NCBI GenBank assembly: GCA_038120295.1
Contig: JAYOLL010000016.1
Location: 12,771-76,770, forward strand
Direction: 5' to 3'
Source of the DNA: JAYOEY01 sp038120295
Lineage (GTDB): Bacteria; Pseudomonadota; Alphaproteobacteria; MPNO01; UBA2964
DNA: 64,000 nt
Shown here: positions 27,356 to 35,047 of the stretch, piece after piece
How the letters are laid out: each line of letters begins with the position of its first letter
Numbering within the stretch: the first letter of the stretch is position 1
The notes under the pieces: generated by a model
Told to the model about the DNA's origin: nothing
The model's input: only the letters and a program-made list of their open reading frames with translations
Database searches by the model: none
Translations under genes and position numbers: made by a program

Positions 27356-28504
27356 TTATTCAGCCGCAGAGACCGCCGGCTTGGGCGGCAGGTCGGGCTT
27401 CTCGGCCTCATAGAACTGGTCCATATCGTGCTCCAGACCGTGCTCTGCCAGGGCACTGGTAAAGCGGGAACGGATCGCCGCGCTCTCGTCCGCGTAGTCG
27501 ATCTGATCGCCGCCGATCCGGTGGGATATCCACGATTTCGGTACGCCCTGCGAATTCCGCACGGCGACGCCCTCGTATTTGAAGGCCAGATAGCGCGACG
27601 GGGTCGGGCCAGTGTTGAAATGCTGATGCCACCACATGTTCGGCGGCACGATCATGGAGCCGACTTCCCACTTGAAGTGCCGCGGTTCCTCGCCTTCCGG
27701 CCACATCAGCGAATACCCTTCGCCCGACAGGATAATGACGTGCGCGCCAGGCCCGTGGCGGTGGCATTTCTTGTAGGTGCCGATGGGGAACTGCGAGATA
27801 TGCGCATTCATCGAGCTCTTGGCGAAGTTGAAGCGGATATGGCCACCGCCCGCGCCGCGCTCTTTCGCCGTAATCAGCGGAAGGTTGACCGCGTCGGGAA
27901 CGAAGTTGGTGATCAGCTTGAACCCGTCAGTCTCTGATTTGGCCGCAAAATAGTCGGGTTCGCCGTTAAAGCGTTCCTTGAAGTCGTGCGTCGTGTTGAA
28001 CACGAATTCAGGATCCTCGTACACGTTCATGATCGGCGGCGCGTTGGTCACCGCAATAAACCGCGCGGGTTCACGGCCCGACGCATTGAAGTGCTGATGC
28101 CAGCAGTTCAGCGGGATCGCAAACAGCGCGCCCGGTCCCCATTCGAAAGTGATGCGATCGCCCTTGTCGTTCCAGACGCTGGTCGAGCCCCGGCCCGACA
28201 GGATCATGATCATTTCCTCGAACAACATGCGCTGCGGCGCGAGCTTCTTGCCCGGATCGATTTCGCAGACATAGCAGTCGTTGGACGTTCGGCTGGCGTC
28301 ATGGTTCATGAAGACGCCCTTGCCCTCACGCCTCGCCCACGGCTTCAACTCAACAGTATAAAGATTTGGAATATAAAGCGAATTAAGGAGGTCTAGGCCT
28401 TCGTTACGGACCCACGTCGTATAGGGCGTTTCCTTCTCGGTCGCGAATTTCTTCGCCATCTCGTCGGAAACGATCGCGGTCGGCTTGTTACTGTCATCAG
28501 CCAT
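27356..28504 (-). CDS. Bicupin protein, possible ring-cleaving or other metal-dependent oxygenase
   Basis: A 382-residue protein with two cupin domains (about residues 75-165 and 235-325). Each carries the same barrel motif, CWHQHFNASG in the first and WWHQHFNTGP in the second, and the second also has KKCHRHGPGAHVIILSGEGY, a good metal site. The layout resembles gentisate dioxygenase-like and related bicupins, but no substrate-specific motif is recognised. AAGGAG precedes the ATG. It lies downstream of the eutA-like gene on the same strand with a 130-base space. Confidence 0.8.
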   Translation of the reverse strand: MADDSNKPTAIVSDEMAKKFATEKETPYTTWVRNEGLDLLNSLYIPNLYTVELKPWARREGKGVFMNHDASRTSNDCYVCEIDPGKKLAPQRMLFEEMIMILSGRGSTSVWNDKGDRITFEWGPGALFAIPLNCWHQHFNASGREPARFIAVTNAPPIMNVYEDPEFVFNTTHDFKERFNGEPDYFAAKSETDGFKLITNFVPDAVNLPLITAKERGAGGGHIRFNFAKSSMNAHISQFPIGTYKKCHRHGPGAHVIILSGEGYSLMWPEGEEPRHFKWEVGSMIVPPNMWWHQHFNTGPTPSRYLAFKYEGVAVRNSQGVPKSWISHRIGGDQIDYADESAAIRSRFTSALAEHGLEHDMDQFYEAEKPDLPPKPAVSAAE

Positions 28505-28634
28505 GGGATGGTTCTCCTTGTCTCACAAATAGTCCAAAATTTCTGTCTGAACGGCGTCTTCGCGGACGCCTGTCATGGTCCCGTTTTATACGAGTTCTCG
28601 CGACGTTGCCAAGATACGCAACGGGGGAAGCCCG

Positions 28635-30464
28635 TCAGCCCTTGTCCGACGGCTCATGCGAATGCCCCGCTGAATGTTCGTGCGAATGGCTATGGGAGTG
28701 CCCATGATCGTGCCCGTGATCGTGGTCGTGGGAATGCCCGTGGGAATGGGCGTGGCTGTGACCATGGTGATGATGCCCGTGATCGTGGGAATGCGAATGG
28801 CCATGCTCGTGGTCGAGTCGCTGTCCTGACCTCGGGTCGTCAGAAAATACCAGCGACTTGATCGTCACCGGAACGGTCCGCGACGGCAGGCGGATCTTGC
28901 CGAGATCGATATAGTCAAAATCCCACAGCACGACGCCGTCGATAACCAGAACGCCGACCGGTACTTCCAACTCGTCTTTCAGGATATGTCCCAGCGACTG
29001 GGCAATATCGCCATCGAGCACGATAAACAGGGGTTTACCGGCAGCAATCATGTCATCGAGCCCCATGACGAGCCCCTGGGCAAAGGCATGCATGCGCTCG
29101 TAGGCCGGCATTCCCTGCCAATGGAACGACAAAGCGATCTCGCGTTCATCGTTATCGACCTCGAAGGTTCGCCGATGCGTCCTGACCGCTTCGGCGACGT
29201 CTTCAGCAATAATCTCCTCGGGACACGCATAGGGCGGCTGGATAACCTGGAGATTCCGTCGCGGCAGCAGATCCCCGTAATCGGAAATATAGGTCGTGTT
29301 GCCCGAGAGCTGCACCGAATATTCCGACGCGCCGAGCGCTGTTGCGCGAATACACTCGCCGGCAGGCATGACCGGCCAGGGCAATGCGTCCTCTTCGAGC
29401 CTGCGTGCGATCGCGTGACCGAGCCGGCGCCCCATATCGCCGAAATCGCGCTCTTCCCGGCCATAGACATATTCTGCGACGCCGCCGGAGAACATGACGC
29501 CATCGATATGGCCCCACTCCTCGATGACGTCTGTCAGATAGAGGTTCTGGAGATCCTCGGGCAGCGGGCGAACCAGCAGCGTGTCGATCAGAGTCTTCGC
29601 CATGACATCGGCGACCTTGTCCAACTCCTCGGACGTTGCCTTGTCGCCGATCGACCAGTCGAAACCGGCGCGTGCCGCATGGGTCTTGCCAGCAGGGTCG
29701 AGGCGTTCGATCTCGCCATTCTCGTTTACGACCTGCAGGCGACCGCCTACATGAACCGCTGCGGTTACCTTCACCTGCCCTTCTTCGAGGATGGCCAGCT
29801 TCGCGGTTCCGCCGCCGATATCGACGTTCAGGATGCGCTTGTCTTCTTCCTTGGATGTCTTTGCAGCGCCTGAGCCGAACGCCGCCAGCATGCTTTCCAT
29901 GTGATGGCCCGCCGTGGCGCAGACGAAGTCACCACCCCGGTCCGATATCGTCGCCGCGATGGCCTCCGAATTTTCGCGTCTCAGCGCCTCGCCGGTCAGG
30001 ATGACCGCCCCCGCATCGATATCGTCGGGCGACAGTCCCGCCGCCTCGTAGGCATCGTCGAGGATTTTTCCCAGCCCTTCGCCTGAAATCCGCGTTTCGC
30101 TTTCATACGGGGTGAGAGCAACCGGCGACTGGAAGAGGGTCTCCCGGTTTACAACGTAGTAGCGGCTCGTCATATCCTCGGCCAGCCGGCGCAGATGGAG
30201 ACGGGAAAAAATCACCTGGCTGCCTGACGAACCGACATCGATACCGACGCTCGTCAGGCGAACGTTATCCGCGATCCAGAGCGGGTTTTCGTCGAGCGGT
30301 ACGTCGAGAAAATCGTCGTCGTGATCATGATCCGCATCGGGGCCGTGTTCGTGAAAAAACACGTCACCCATCGTGTGATCGTCGAGGGTATGCCCTGCCG
30401 GGGGACCTTTTGGCGTCTCTTCCTCTTCGGTAATGCCCGCGTCTTTTCCGTCGCCCTCGACCAT
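28635..30464 (-). CDS. eutA: EutA-family ATPase (ethanolamine ammonia-lyase reactivase-like) with histidine-rich tail
   Basis: A 609-residue protein of the EutA family, longer than the roughly 470-residue enterobacterial form. The ASKHA ATPase motifs are TSVGIDVGSSGSQVIFSRL (about 71-89) and NVDIGGGTAKLAI, and the C-terminal DYIDLGKIRL with PVTIKSLVF is family-typical. The extra length is an acidic, His-containing N-terminus (HEHGPDADHDHDDD) and a final 60 residues with about 27 histidines in HxH pairs (28638-28817). ATG at 30464 follows GGAAGAG. No eutB, eutC or cobalamin gene is in the window, so its partner is unknown; the tail suggests Ni, Zn or Co binding. Confidence 0.88.
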   Translation of the reverse strand: MVEGDGKDAGITEEEETPKGPPAGHTLDDHTMGDVFFHEHGPDADHDHDDDFLDVPLDENPLWIADNVRLTSVGIDVGSSGSQVIFSRLHLRRLAEDMTSRYYVVNRETLFQSPVALTPYESETRISGEGLGKILDDAYEAAGLSPDDIDAGAVILTGEALRRENSEAIAATISDRGGDFVCATAGHHMESMLAAFGSGAAKTSKEEDKRILNVDIGGGTAKLAILEEGQVKVTAAVHVGGRLQVVNENGEIERLDPAGKTHAARAGFDWSIGDKATSEELDKVADVMAKTLIDTLLVRPLPEDLQNLYLTDVIEEWGHIDGVMFSGGVAEYVYGREERDFGDMGRRLGHAIARRLEEDALPWPVMPAGECIRATALGASEYSVQLSGNTTYISDYGDLLPRRNLQVIQPPYACPEEIIAEDVAEAVRTHRRTFEVDNDEREIALSFHWQGMPAYERMHAFAQGLVMGLDDMIAAGKPLFIVLDGDIAQSLGHILKDELEVPVGVLVIDGVVLWDFDYIDLGKIRLPSRTVPVTIKSLVFSDDPRSGQRLDHEHGHSHSHDHGHHHHGHSHAHSHGHSHDHDHGHDHGHSHSHSHEHSAGHSHEPSDKG

Positions 30465-30583
30465 AACTCTTCCGCCTTTCGATGATTTGAGATACGGCGC
30501 GTTTGCCTTTCGGGCCATGCGCTGCAGCGGCCGGGGACTAGCATATTCGGGGCGCACAGCCAACCGACCCGCCAGAATAACCG

Positions 30584-30615
30584 CCGTCAACGAAACGTTC
30601 CGTCAACGAAACGTT
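30584..30615. repeat. Perfect tandem 16-bp direct repeat
   Basis: CCGTCAACGAAACGTT occurs twice without a gap (30584-30599 and 30600-30615) in the divergent space between the eutA-like gene and the small secreted protein. Each unit contains AACG near both ends. It may be a paired operator, but no regulator is identified. Confidence 0.75.
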
Positions 30616-30690
30616 AAGGAAAGTAAATCTTAATAGCTTGCGAGGGATAAATCGGTACCCGGGTATAGACCCCGGTGGAATGGAGGCGAG

Positions 30691-30996
30691 ATGTCTCGAA
30701 CCACCTTAATTGCCTTCGCCGCAGCCGTCATTGGCGTGGTGTCCCCAGCAATAGCCGAGCAGCAGCTTTGCACCGAACGCAAGGCCGTTGTGACACAGCT
30801 TTCCAAACAGTATTCAGAAGCGCCGGTGGCAATGGGCCTCGCCAATAACGGCGGCCTGCTCGAAATCCTCTCGTCCGACAATGGACAGAGCTGGACCATC
30901 ATCCTGACGATGCCGAACGGGATTTCCTGCATGATTGCCGCCGGCGAAAGCTGGGAAGCCTTACCCGACATTGTACGCAAAGGCCCGCCCGCCTGA
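30691..30996 (+). CDS. Small secreted protein of unknown function
   Basis: A 101-residue protein starting with a clear signal peptide (MSRTTLIAFAAAVIGVVSPAIA, cut before EQQLC). The mature part has two cysteines (LC and SCM) that could form a disulfide, and ends in WEALPDIVRKGPPA. GGAGGCGAG precedes the ATG. It resembles small hypothetical periplasmic proteins common in Alphaproteobacteria, without known function. Confidence 0.72.
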   Translation: MSRTTLIAFAAAVIGVVSPAIAEQQLCTERKAVVTQLSKQYSEAPVAMGLANNGGLLEILSSDNGQSWTIILTMPNGISCMIAAGESWEALPDIVRKGPPA

Positions 30997-31042
30997 CTCA
31001 CGAGCCTGTGTCGGAAGCCCGGATCAAGGGATCTGGGGCCCG

Positions 31043-31540
31043 TCATCCACCGCCGAGAAAAGCACTCTTCACGCGGTCTCCGACCTTGAGGCCAAGCCGC
31101 CGGACCGTGCCGGCGTTGACTTCGAGCACGGCAACCGAAGGCTTTTGCGATGAAATCGTCTCGAGTGACTGCGGGATCGTTCTTTCGGCAATCGAACTTA
31201 CCCGCAGATCGGCCCCAATAAAGATCATGTCAAGCGGGATGTAGGTATTCTTCATCCACATCGTGATGATCTGCGGCGTGTCGTAAACGAACAGCATGCC
31301 CGCATCCCGATCCATCTGCCGTCTGAACATAAGGCCCTGCGCCTGCTGGCGGGCAGTTTTCGCAAGTTCGATCCGGAATTCATGCGTTCTTCCGGAAGAT
31401 TCAATACCAAGGTTACCGGTCTCATAGCGTTGAAATGCGGCTGTCTGTGCAACTACCGGAGCGCAAATGTGGGAGACGGCGTCTGCAAGGACAATCGCCA
31501 ATACATACAAACCGGTCCTGAGAATTTGCAATCGAGGCAT
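31043..31540 (-). CDS. DUF192 family exported protein
   Basis: A 165-residue protein with an N-terminal hydrophobic export segment (LRTGLYVLAIVLADAVSHI) and the DUF192 domain: RQQAQGLMFRRQMDRDAGML, FVYDTPQIITMWMKNTYIPL and VLEVNAGTVRRLGLKVGD. These blocks are the hallmark of the family, whose biochemical role is not established. It lies downstream of the double cold-shock gene on the same strand, 87 bases apart. Confidence 0.88.
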   Translation of the reverse strand: MPRLQILRTGLYVLAIVLADAVSHICAPVVAQTAAFQRYETGNLGIESSGRTHEFRIELAKTARQQAQGLMFRRQMDRDAGMLFVYDTPQIITMWMKNTYIPLDMIFIGADLRVSSIAERTIPQSLETISSQKPSVAVLEVNAGTVRRLGLKVGDRVKSAFLGGG

Positions 31541-31627
31541 CCCGTCAGATCTCAGTGTTCGTTGAAGCGTCGAATGTGTGAAATGCGGGCATGTTTTAGG
31601 GAAAATAACGGAGCCGTACGAACGCGC

Positions 31628-32227
31628 TTACTCTCCGTTCTCGACTACCCCTGCCGCCGGCGTCCCCCGAAGCTGGACTTCCGCGGCCTGACGCCCCTTC
31701 GGGCCATCGACAATACGGACATTGACCGCCTGGCCCGTAATCAAGCTTGTCACACCGATTTGCCGTAAGGTGACCATATGAACGAATACGTCGTTCTGGT
31801 CGCCTTCATCCGGGCAGATGAAACCGTAGCCCTTGTGTGGGTTGAACCATTTAACAATGCCCGGCACAAAATCGCTGCCGACTCCTGGGGGAGGCGCAAG
31901 CTGGTGCGGCTGCGGTGCAGCCACAGCCGGTTCGGGTTGAGCGGTACTCGTGTCAACCGAGATCACGCGCAGGACCTGAAGACCTTTGGCCCCGCGAACC
32001 GCTTCGCATTCGACAGTAGTCCCGGGCGCAAGGCGTTCGTGGCCCGCCATCCGCAAAACAGTCAGATGCAGGAATACATCAGCCGATCCGTCATCCGGCG
32101 ACAGAAAACCGTACCCTTTAACGACGTTGAACCACTTTACGGAACCACGGATCCGAATCGTCTCTACAGCGCCCGGCATTGAATCCGGCTCACTCAACGA
32201 ACTACTCCCCTTCTTACAGCAACTCAT
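31628..32227 (-). CDS. Double cold-shock-domain protein
   Basis: A protein of about 199 residues with two complete cold-shock domains joined by a Pro/Ala/Gln-rich linker. Each has an RNP1-like motif: GSVKWFNVVKGYGFLSPDDG with DVFLHLTVL in the first, and GIVKWFNPHKGYGFICPDEG with DVFVHMVTL in the second. Likely a single-stranded RNA/DNA-binding chaperone. Two starts are possible: ATG at 32227 (used) or ATG at 32179 just before the first domain; neither has a strong ribosome site. Tandem forms are common in Alphaproteobacteria. Confidence 0.9.
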   Translation of the reverse strand: MSCCKKGSSSLSEPDSMPGAVETIRIRGSVKWFNVVKGYGFLSPDDGSADVFLHLTVLRMAGHERLAPGTTVECEAVRGAKGLQVLRVISVDTSTAQPEPAVAAPQPHQLAPPPGVGSDFVPGIVKWFNPHKGYGFICPDEGDQNDVFVHMVTLRQIGVTSLITGQAVNVRIVDGPKGRQAAEVQLRGTPAAGVVENGE

Positions 32228-32530
32228 TATCTTAACATCACTTGCCCCTGAAATCACGGCATTATTTTTCCTTTCATGCGGCTCCGTGTACTCCTCAGAG
32301 CCTCTTCATCTCCTCCCCCATTTCGCGCGTTTCTGTGACCGTAGAAAAAATTGACAGTTTTATGTCGGGTAGGGGTGGAAATGAGCCACAAGCCATCATA
32401 GGTTCATTCGGTCAAAAGCCTGCGTCGGTGATGCAGAACCACACTCAGGTGTGAGGGGTGGTGTGACAGGACGAAACTGCGGGTTAACAGCGGACGTCCG
32501 CTACGGGAAGGACATTGGCGTTTTAGAGCG
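32228..32530. other. Divergent intergenic region with small dyads
   Basis: Space of about 300 bases between the cold-shock gene (minus) and mrpE (plus). It holds no convincing gene. Two small symmetries lie near the mrpE side: CACAC-TCAG-GTGTG at 32440-32453 and the 14-base palindrome AGCGGACGTCCGCT near 32487-32500, possible operator sites for the antiporter operon. Confidence 0.5.
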
Positions 32531-33022
32531 ATGGATCGGAAAGTCGTCCACGCCCTTTATCTGGGGGGAGTCCTGTTCGCCGTATGGCTTCTCCTGTCGG
32601 GCTATTTTACCCCCCTACTGATCGCCTTCGGAATCGCTTCCTGCGCGCTGGTTGTCGCCATCACCGCCAGGATGGACGTGGTAGATCGCGAGGGCCATCC
32701 GCTTCACCTGACATGGCGGGCCCTTCCCTACTGGACCTGGCTGGTTGTCGAGATCGTCAAAGCGAACATCGATGTCGCCAAACGTATTCTGCTGCCATCG
32801 CACGCCATCAGCCCGACCATGCTGCGGGTAAAGACCTCCCAGACCAGCGATCTTGGCAAGGTGATCTATGCGAACTCGATTACGCTGACGCCGGGAACCA
32901 TTTCAGTCGATGTCGCGAACGACGAAATTCTCGTCCACGCACTCAGCAAGGACGGCGCGGATGATCTCCAGACCGGAGAAATGGATCGCCGGGTAACCCG
33001 CATGGCCGGCGAGGATCGCTGA
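32531..33022 (+). CDS. mrpE: Mrp-type Na+/H+ antiporter subunit E
   Basis: A 163-residue membrane protein with the MrpE/MnhE features: two or three N-terminal hydrophobic helices (HALYLGGVLFAVWLLLSG, then LLIAFGIASCALVVAI), the motif LPYWTWLVVEIVKANIDVAK, and the C-terminal IYANSITLTPGTISVDV. First gene of a nine-gene operon; its stop overlaps the start of mrpF by one base (TGATG). Confidence 0.92.
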   Translation: MDRKVVHALYLGGVLFAVWLLLSGYFTPLLIAFGIASCALVVAITARMDVVDREGHPLHLTWRALPYWTWLVVEIVKANIDVAKRILLPSHAISPTMLRVKTSQTSDLGKVIYANSITLTPGTISVDVANDEILVHALSKDGADDLQTGEMDRRVTRMAGEDR

Positions 33023-33303
33023 TGTTTGCGGCGGCAGCAGCAGCACTTCTGGTAACCATGGCGATGGCCCTGATCCGCGCAATCAAGGGACCGTCCATCT
33101 ATGACCGGATCCTTGCGGCGAACGTATTCGGAACCAAGACCGTGCTGATGATCGCCGTGCTGGGATTCCTGATGGGGCGTCCCGAATTCATGGACCTTGC
33201 GCTGGTCTACGCCCTGATCAATTTTGTCGGCACCATCGCCGTCCTGAAAGTCTTCAAGCACGGCGACCTTGGCCGAGCCCACGATGACGAGGAGCCACTC
33301 TGA
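33022..33303 (+). CDS. mrpF: Mrp-type antiporter subunit F
   Basis: A 93-residue protein with three predicted helices. The motif RAIKGPSIYDRILAANVFGTK between helices 1 and 2 and MDLALVYALINFVGTIAVLK at the end are typical of MrpF. It overlaps mrpE by one base. Confidence 0.92.
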   Translation: MFAAAAAALLVTMAMALIRAIKGPSIYDRILAANVFGTKTVLMIAVLGFLMGRPEFMDLALVYALINFVGTIAVLKVFKHGDLGRAHDDEEPL

Positions 33304-33304
33304 G

Positions 33305-33655
33305 ATGGAGACAGCCATCGACATCCTGAGCTGGATCCTGATCGTCATCGGCGGTGGCGCCATGTTGGTCGGCGGTATCGGCGTACTGCGCTTCCCGGAT
33401 GTCTATACAAGAATGCATGCTGCCAGCATCACGGATACGCTGGGTGTTGGAGCCCTGCTGTTCGGATTAATTCTGCAGGCGGGCCTGACTCTGGTAGCAG
33501 CCAAGCTGTTTATTATTCTTCTGTTTCTGTTCGTCACCAGCCCGACTTCGAGTTTCGCCCTGGCGCATGCCGCGCTCAACGCCGGTGTCGAACCAAAGCT
33601 GGATCACGACCTGCGGGACGAGCCCGCTCGAAAAGGTGAGGAGGGCTCGTCATAG
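33305..33655 (+). CDS. mrpG: Mrp-type antiporter subunit G
   Basis: A 116-residue protein with three helices. The motif GGIGVLRFPDVYTRMHAAS is diagnostic for MrpG/MnhG, followed by ITDTLGVGALLFGLIL and FLFVTSPTSSFALAHAA. ATG at 33305, one base after the mrpF stop, was chosen because it gives the family-typical N-terminus. Confidence 0.92.
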   Translation: METAIDILSWILIVIGGGAMLVGGIGVLRFPDVYTRMHAASITDTLGVGALLFGLILQAGLTLVAAKLFIILLFLFVTSPTSSFALAHAALNAGVEPKLDHDLRDEPARKGEEGSS

Positions 33656-34209
33656 AAGACCTCGTCAACATCGTGATCCTGGCAATGATGGCGCTGACTG
33701 TTACGGCCATCATCCGCATCCGGAACCTGTATGCCGTTGTGATGCTGGGAAGCATCTACAGCCTGCTTGCCGCGGCCATCTTCGTTGTACTGGACGCGGT
33801 CGACGTCGCGTTTACGGAAGCTGCTGTGGGCGCCGGTATTTCGACGGTGCTGGCGCTGGGCACAATCGCACTGACAACAAGTCGCGAGAAACCCCCCTCA
33901 CATACGGCGCTCCTCCCCGGAGTCGTCGTCCTGCTGACAGGTGCAGCCCTGATTTACGGAACGCTGGACCTTGCCCATTACGGGGATCCCGACGCACCGA
34001 TCCACAAACACGTTGCACCGACATACCTGAAGGAAGGGCCGGAAAAGACCGGGATTCCGAATGTCATCACCATCGTCCTCGCCGGTTACCGGGCGTATGA
34101 CACGCTCGGCGAGGTCGTCGTGGTGTTTACTGCCGGTGTCGGCGTCATCCTCCTGCTCGGCAACTGGCGTCGTCGCAGCCGGCGGCGAAAAGGAGACGAG
34201 AATGTATAG
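33652..34209 (+). CDS. DUF4040 (MbhD/MrpA C-terminal-like) subunit, probable ATA start
   Basis: A protein of about 185 residues containing the hydrogenase subunit/antiporter DUF4040 domain: RNLYAVVMLGSIYSLLAAAI and DVAFTEAAVGAGISTVLALG, then a second part with YDTLGEVVVVFTAGVGVILL, which corresponds to the end of MrpA. So it carries the MbhD and MbhE-like pieces that in fused Mrp systems sit at the MrpA C-terminus. The only canonical start, GTG at 33673, has no ribosome site and truncates helix 1. An ATA codon at 33652, overlapping the mrpG stop and about 7 bases after GAGGAGGG, gives IEDLVNIVILAMMALTV. Confidence 0.78.
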   Translation: MEDLVNIVILAMMALTVTAIIRIRNLYAVVMLGSIYSLLAAAIFVVLDAVDVAFTEAAVGAGISTVLALGTIALTTSREKPPSHTALLPGVVVLLTGAALIYGTLDLAHYGDPDAPIHKHVAPTYLKEGPEKTGIPNVITIVLAGYRAYDTLGEVVVVFTAGVGVILLLGNWRRRSRRRKGDENV

Positions 34210-34687
34210 CTATCTCGTTCTGCGGGTTGTTGCGAAGCTCCTGATTCCGTTCATTTTGCTGTTCGCTCTCTATGTCCAGTTTCACGGCGATTTCGGCCCG
34301 GGCGGCGGCTTTCAGGCCGGGGTCATCTTCGCCGCCGCGATCATCCTCTACACTCTGATCTACGGGCTGGATGCCGCCAATCAGATCCTGCCGCGCGGTC
34401 TGCTGCGATTTGGAATCGCTCTTGGCGTACTGATCTTCGGCGGCGTCGGTGTCTACGACCTTTTGGTCGGCGGAAATTTTCTCGATTATTCGGTCATGGC
34501 CGAGGACCCGGTACATGGGCAACATCTTGGCATTCTGCTGGTTGAACTCGGAGTCGGGATCACGGTCACCGCTGTGATGGTGAATGTCTTTTTCACTTTC
34601 GCCGGACACCTGCCCGCCGAGGACGATTCCGGAACGGATCAGGGCAGGCCGGACGAAAAATCCGCCGATGACGGGAAGCAGGTCTGA
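34202..34687 (+). CDS. mrpB: Mrp-type antiporter subunit B
   Basis: A 161-residue membrane protein with MnhB features: LRVVAKLLIPFILLFALYVQ, then FHGDFGPGGGFQAGVIFAAA, a strongly conserved motif, and HGQHLGILLVELGVGITVTA. ATG at 34202 was chosen; it overlaps the upstream DUF4040 gene by 8 bases. The hydrophilic C-terminus (DDSGTDQGRPDEKSADDG) is likely cytoplasmic. Confidence 0.92.
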   Translation: MYSYLVLRVVAKLLIPFILLFALYVQFHGDFGPGGGFQAGVIFAAAIILYTLIYGLDAANQILPRGLLRFGIALGVLIFGGVGVYDLLVGGNFLDYSVMAEDPVHGQHLGILLVELGVGITVTAVMVNVFFTFAGHLPAEDDSGTDQGRPDEKSADDGKQV

Positions 34688-34690
34688 ACA

Positions 34691-35047
34691 ATGCACATTG
34701 CCGTCGGCCTTTATAACTACTGGATCGTCGTCTTCCTGATGATGGCGGGATTTTACATTGTCGTAGCCCAGGGAAACTTCATTAAGAAAATCGTCGGGCT
34801 TAACGTCTTCCAGGCCTCCGTTTTCCTGCTCTATATTTCGCTCGGCAAGGTAGCCGGAGGAACCGCGCCGATTATCGGAGAAGGCATCCAGACCTATTCG
34901 AACCCCCTTCCCCACGTGCTGATCCTCACGGCCATCGTCGTCGGCGTCGCGACAACGGCGCTTGGGCTCGCTCTCGTCGTTCGCATCAACGAAGCCTACG
35001 GCTCGATTGAGGAGGACGAAATTCACAAGCAGGACTCGGAATCATGA
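34691..35047 (+). CDS. mrpC: Mrp-type antiporter subunit C (NuoK-like)
   Basis: A 118-residue NuoK-like protein with three helices. Visible are IVVFLMMAGFYIVVAQGNF, KKIVGLNVFQASVFLLYIS, and DPLPHVLILTAIVVGVATTALG-like ending (here NPLPHVLILTAIVVGVATTA). It lies 3 bases after mrpB and overlaps the next gene by 4 bases. Confidence 0.9.
   Translation: MHIAVGLYNYWIVVFLMMAGFYIVVAQGNFIKKIVGLNVFQASVFLLYISLGKVAGGTAPIIGEGIQTYSNPLPHVLILTAIVVGVATTALGLALVVRINEAYGSIEEDEIHKQDSES

Noticed and set aside
28638..28817. Short repeated DNA units resembling a CRISPR or VNTR array
   Set aside because: The repeats are codons for alternating His and Ser/Gly/Asp in the eutA-like tail, irregular in length and without spacers.
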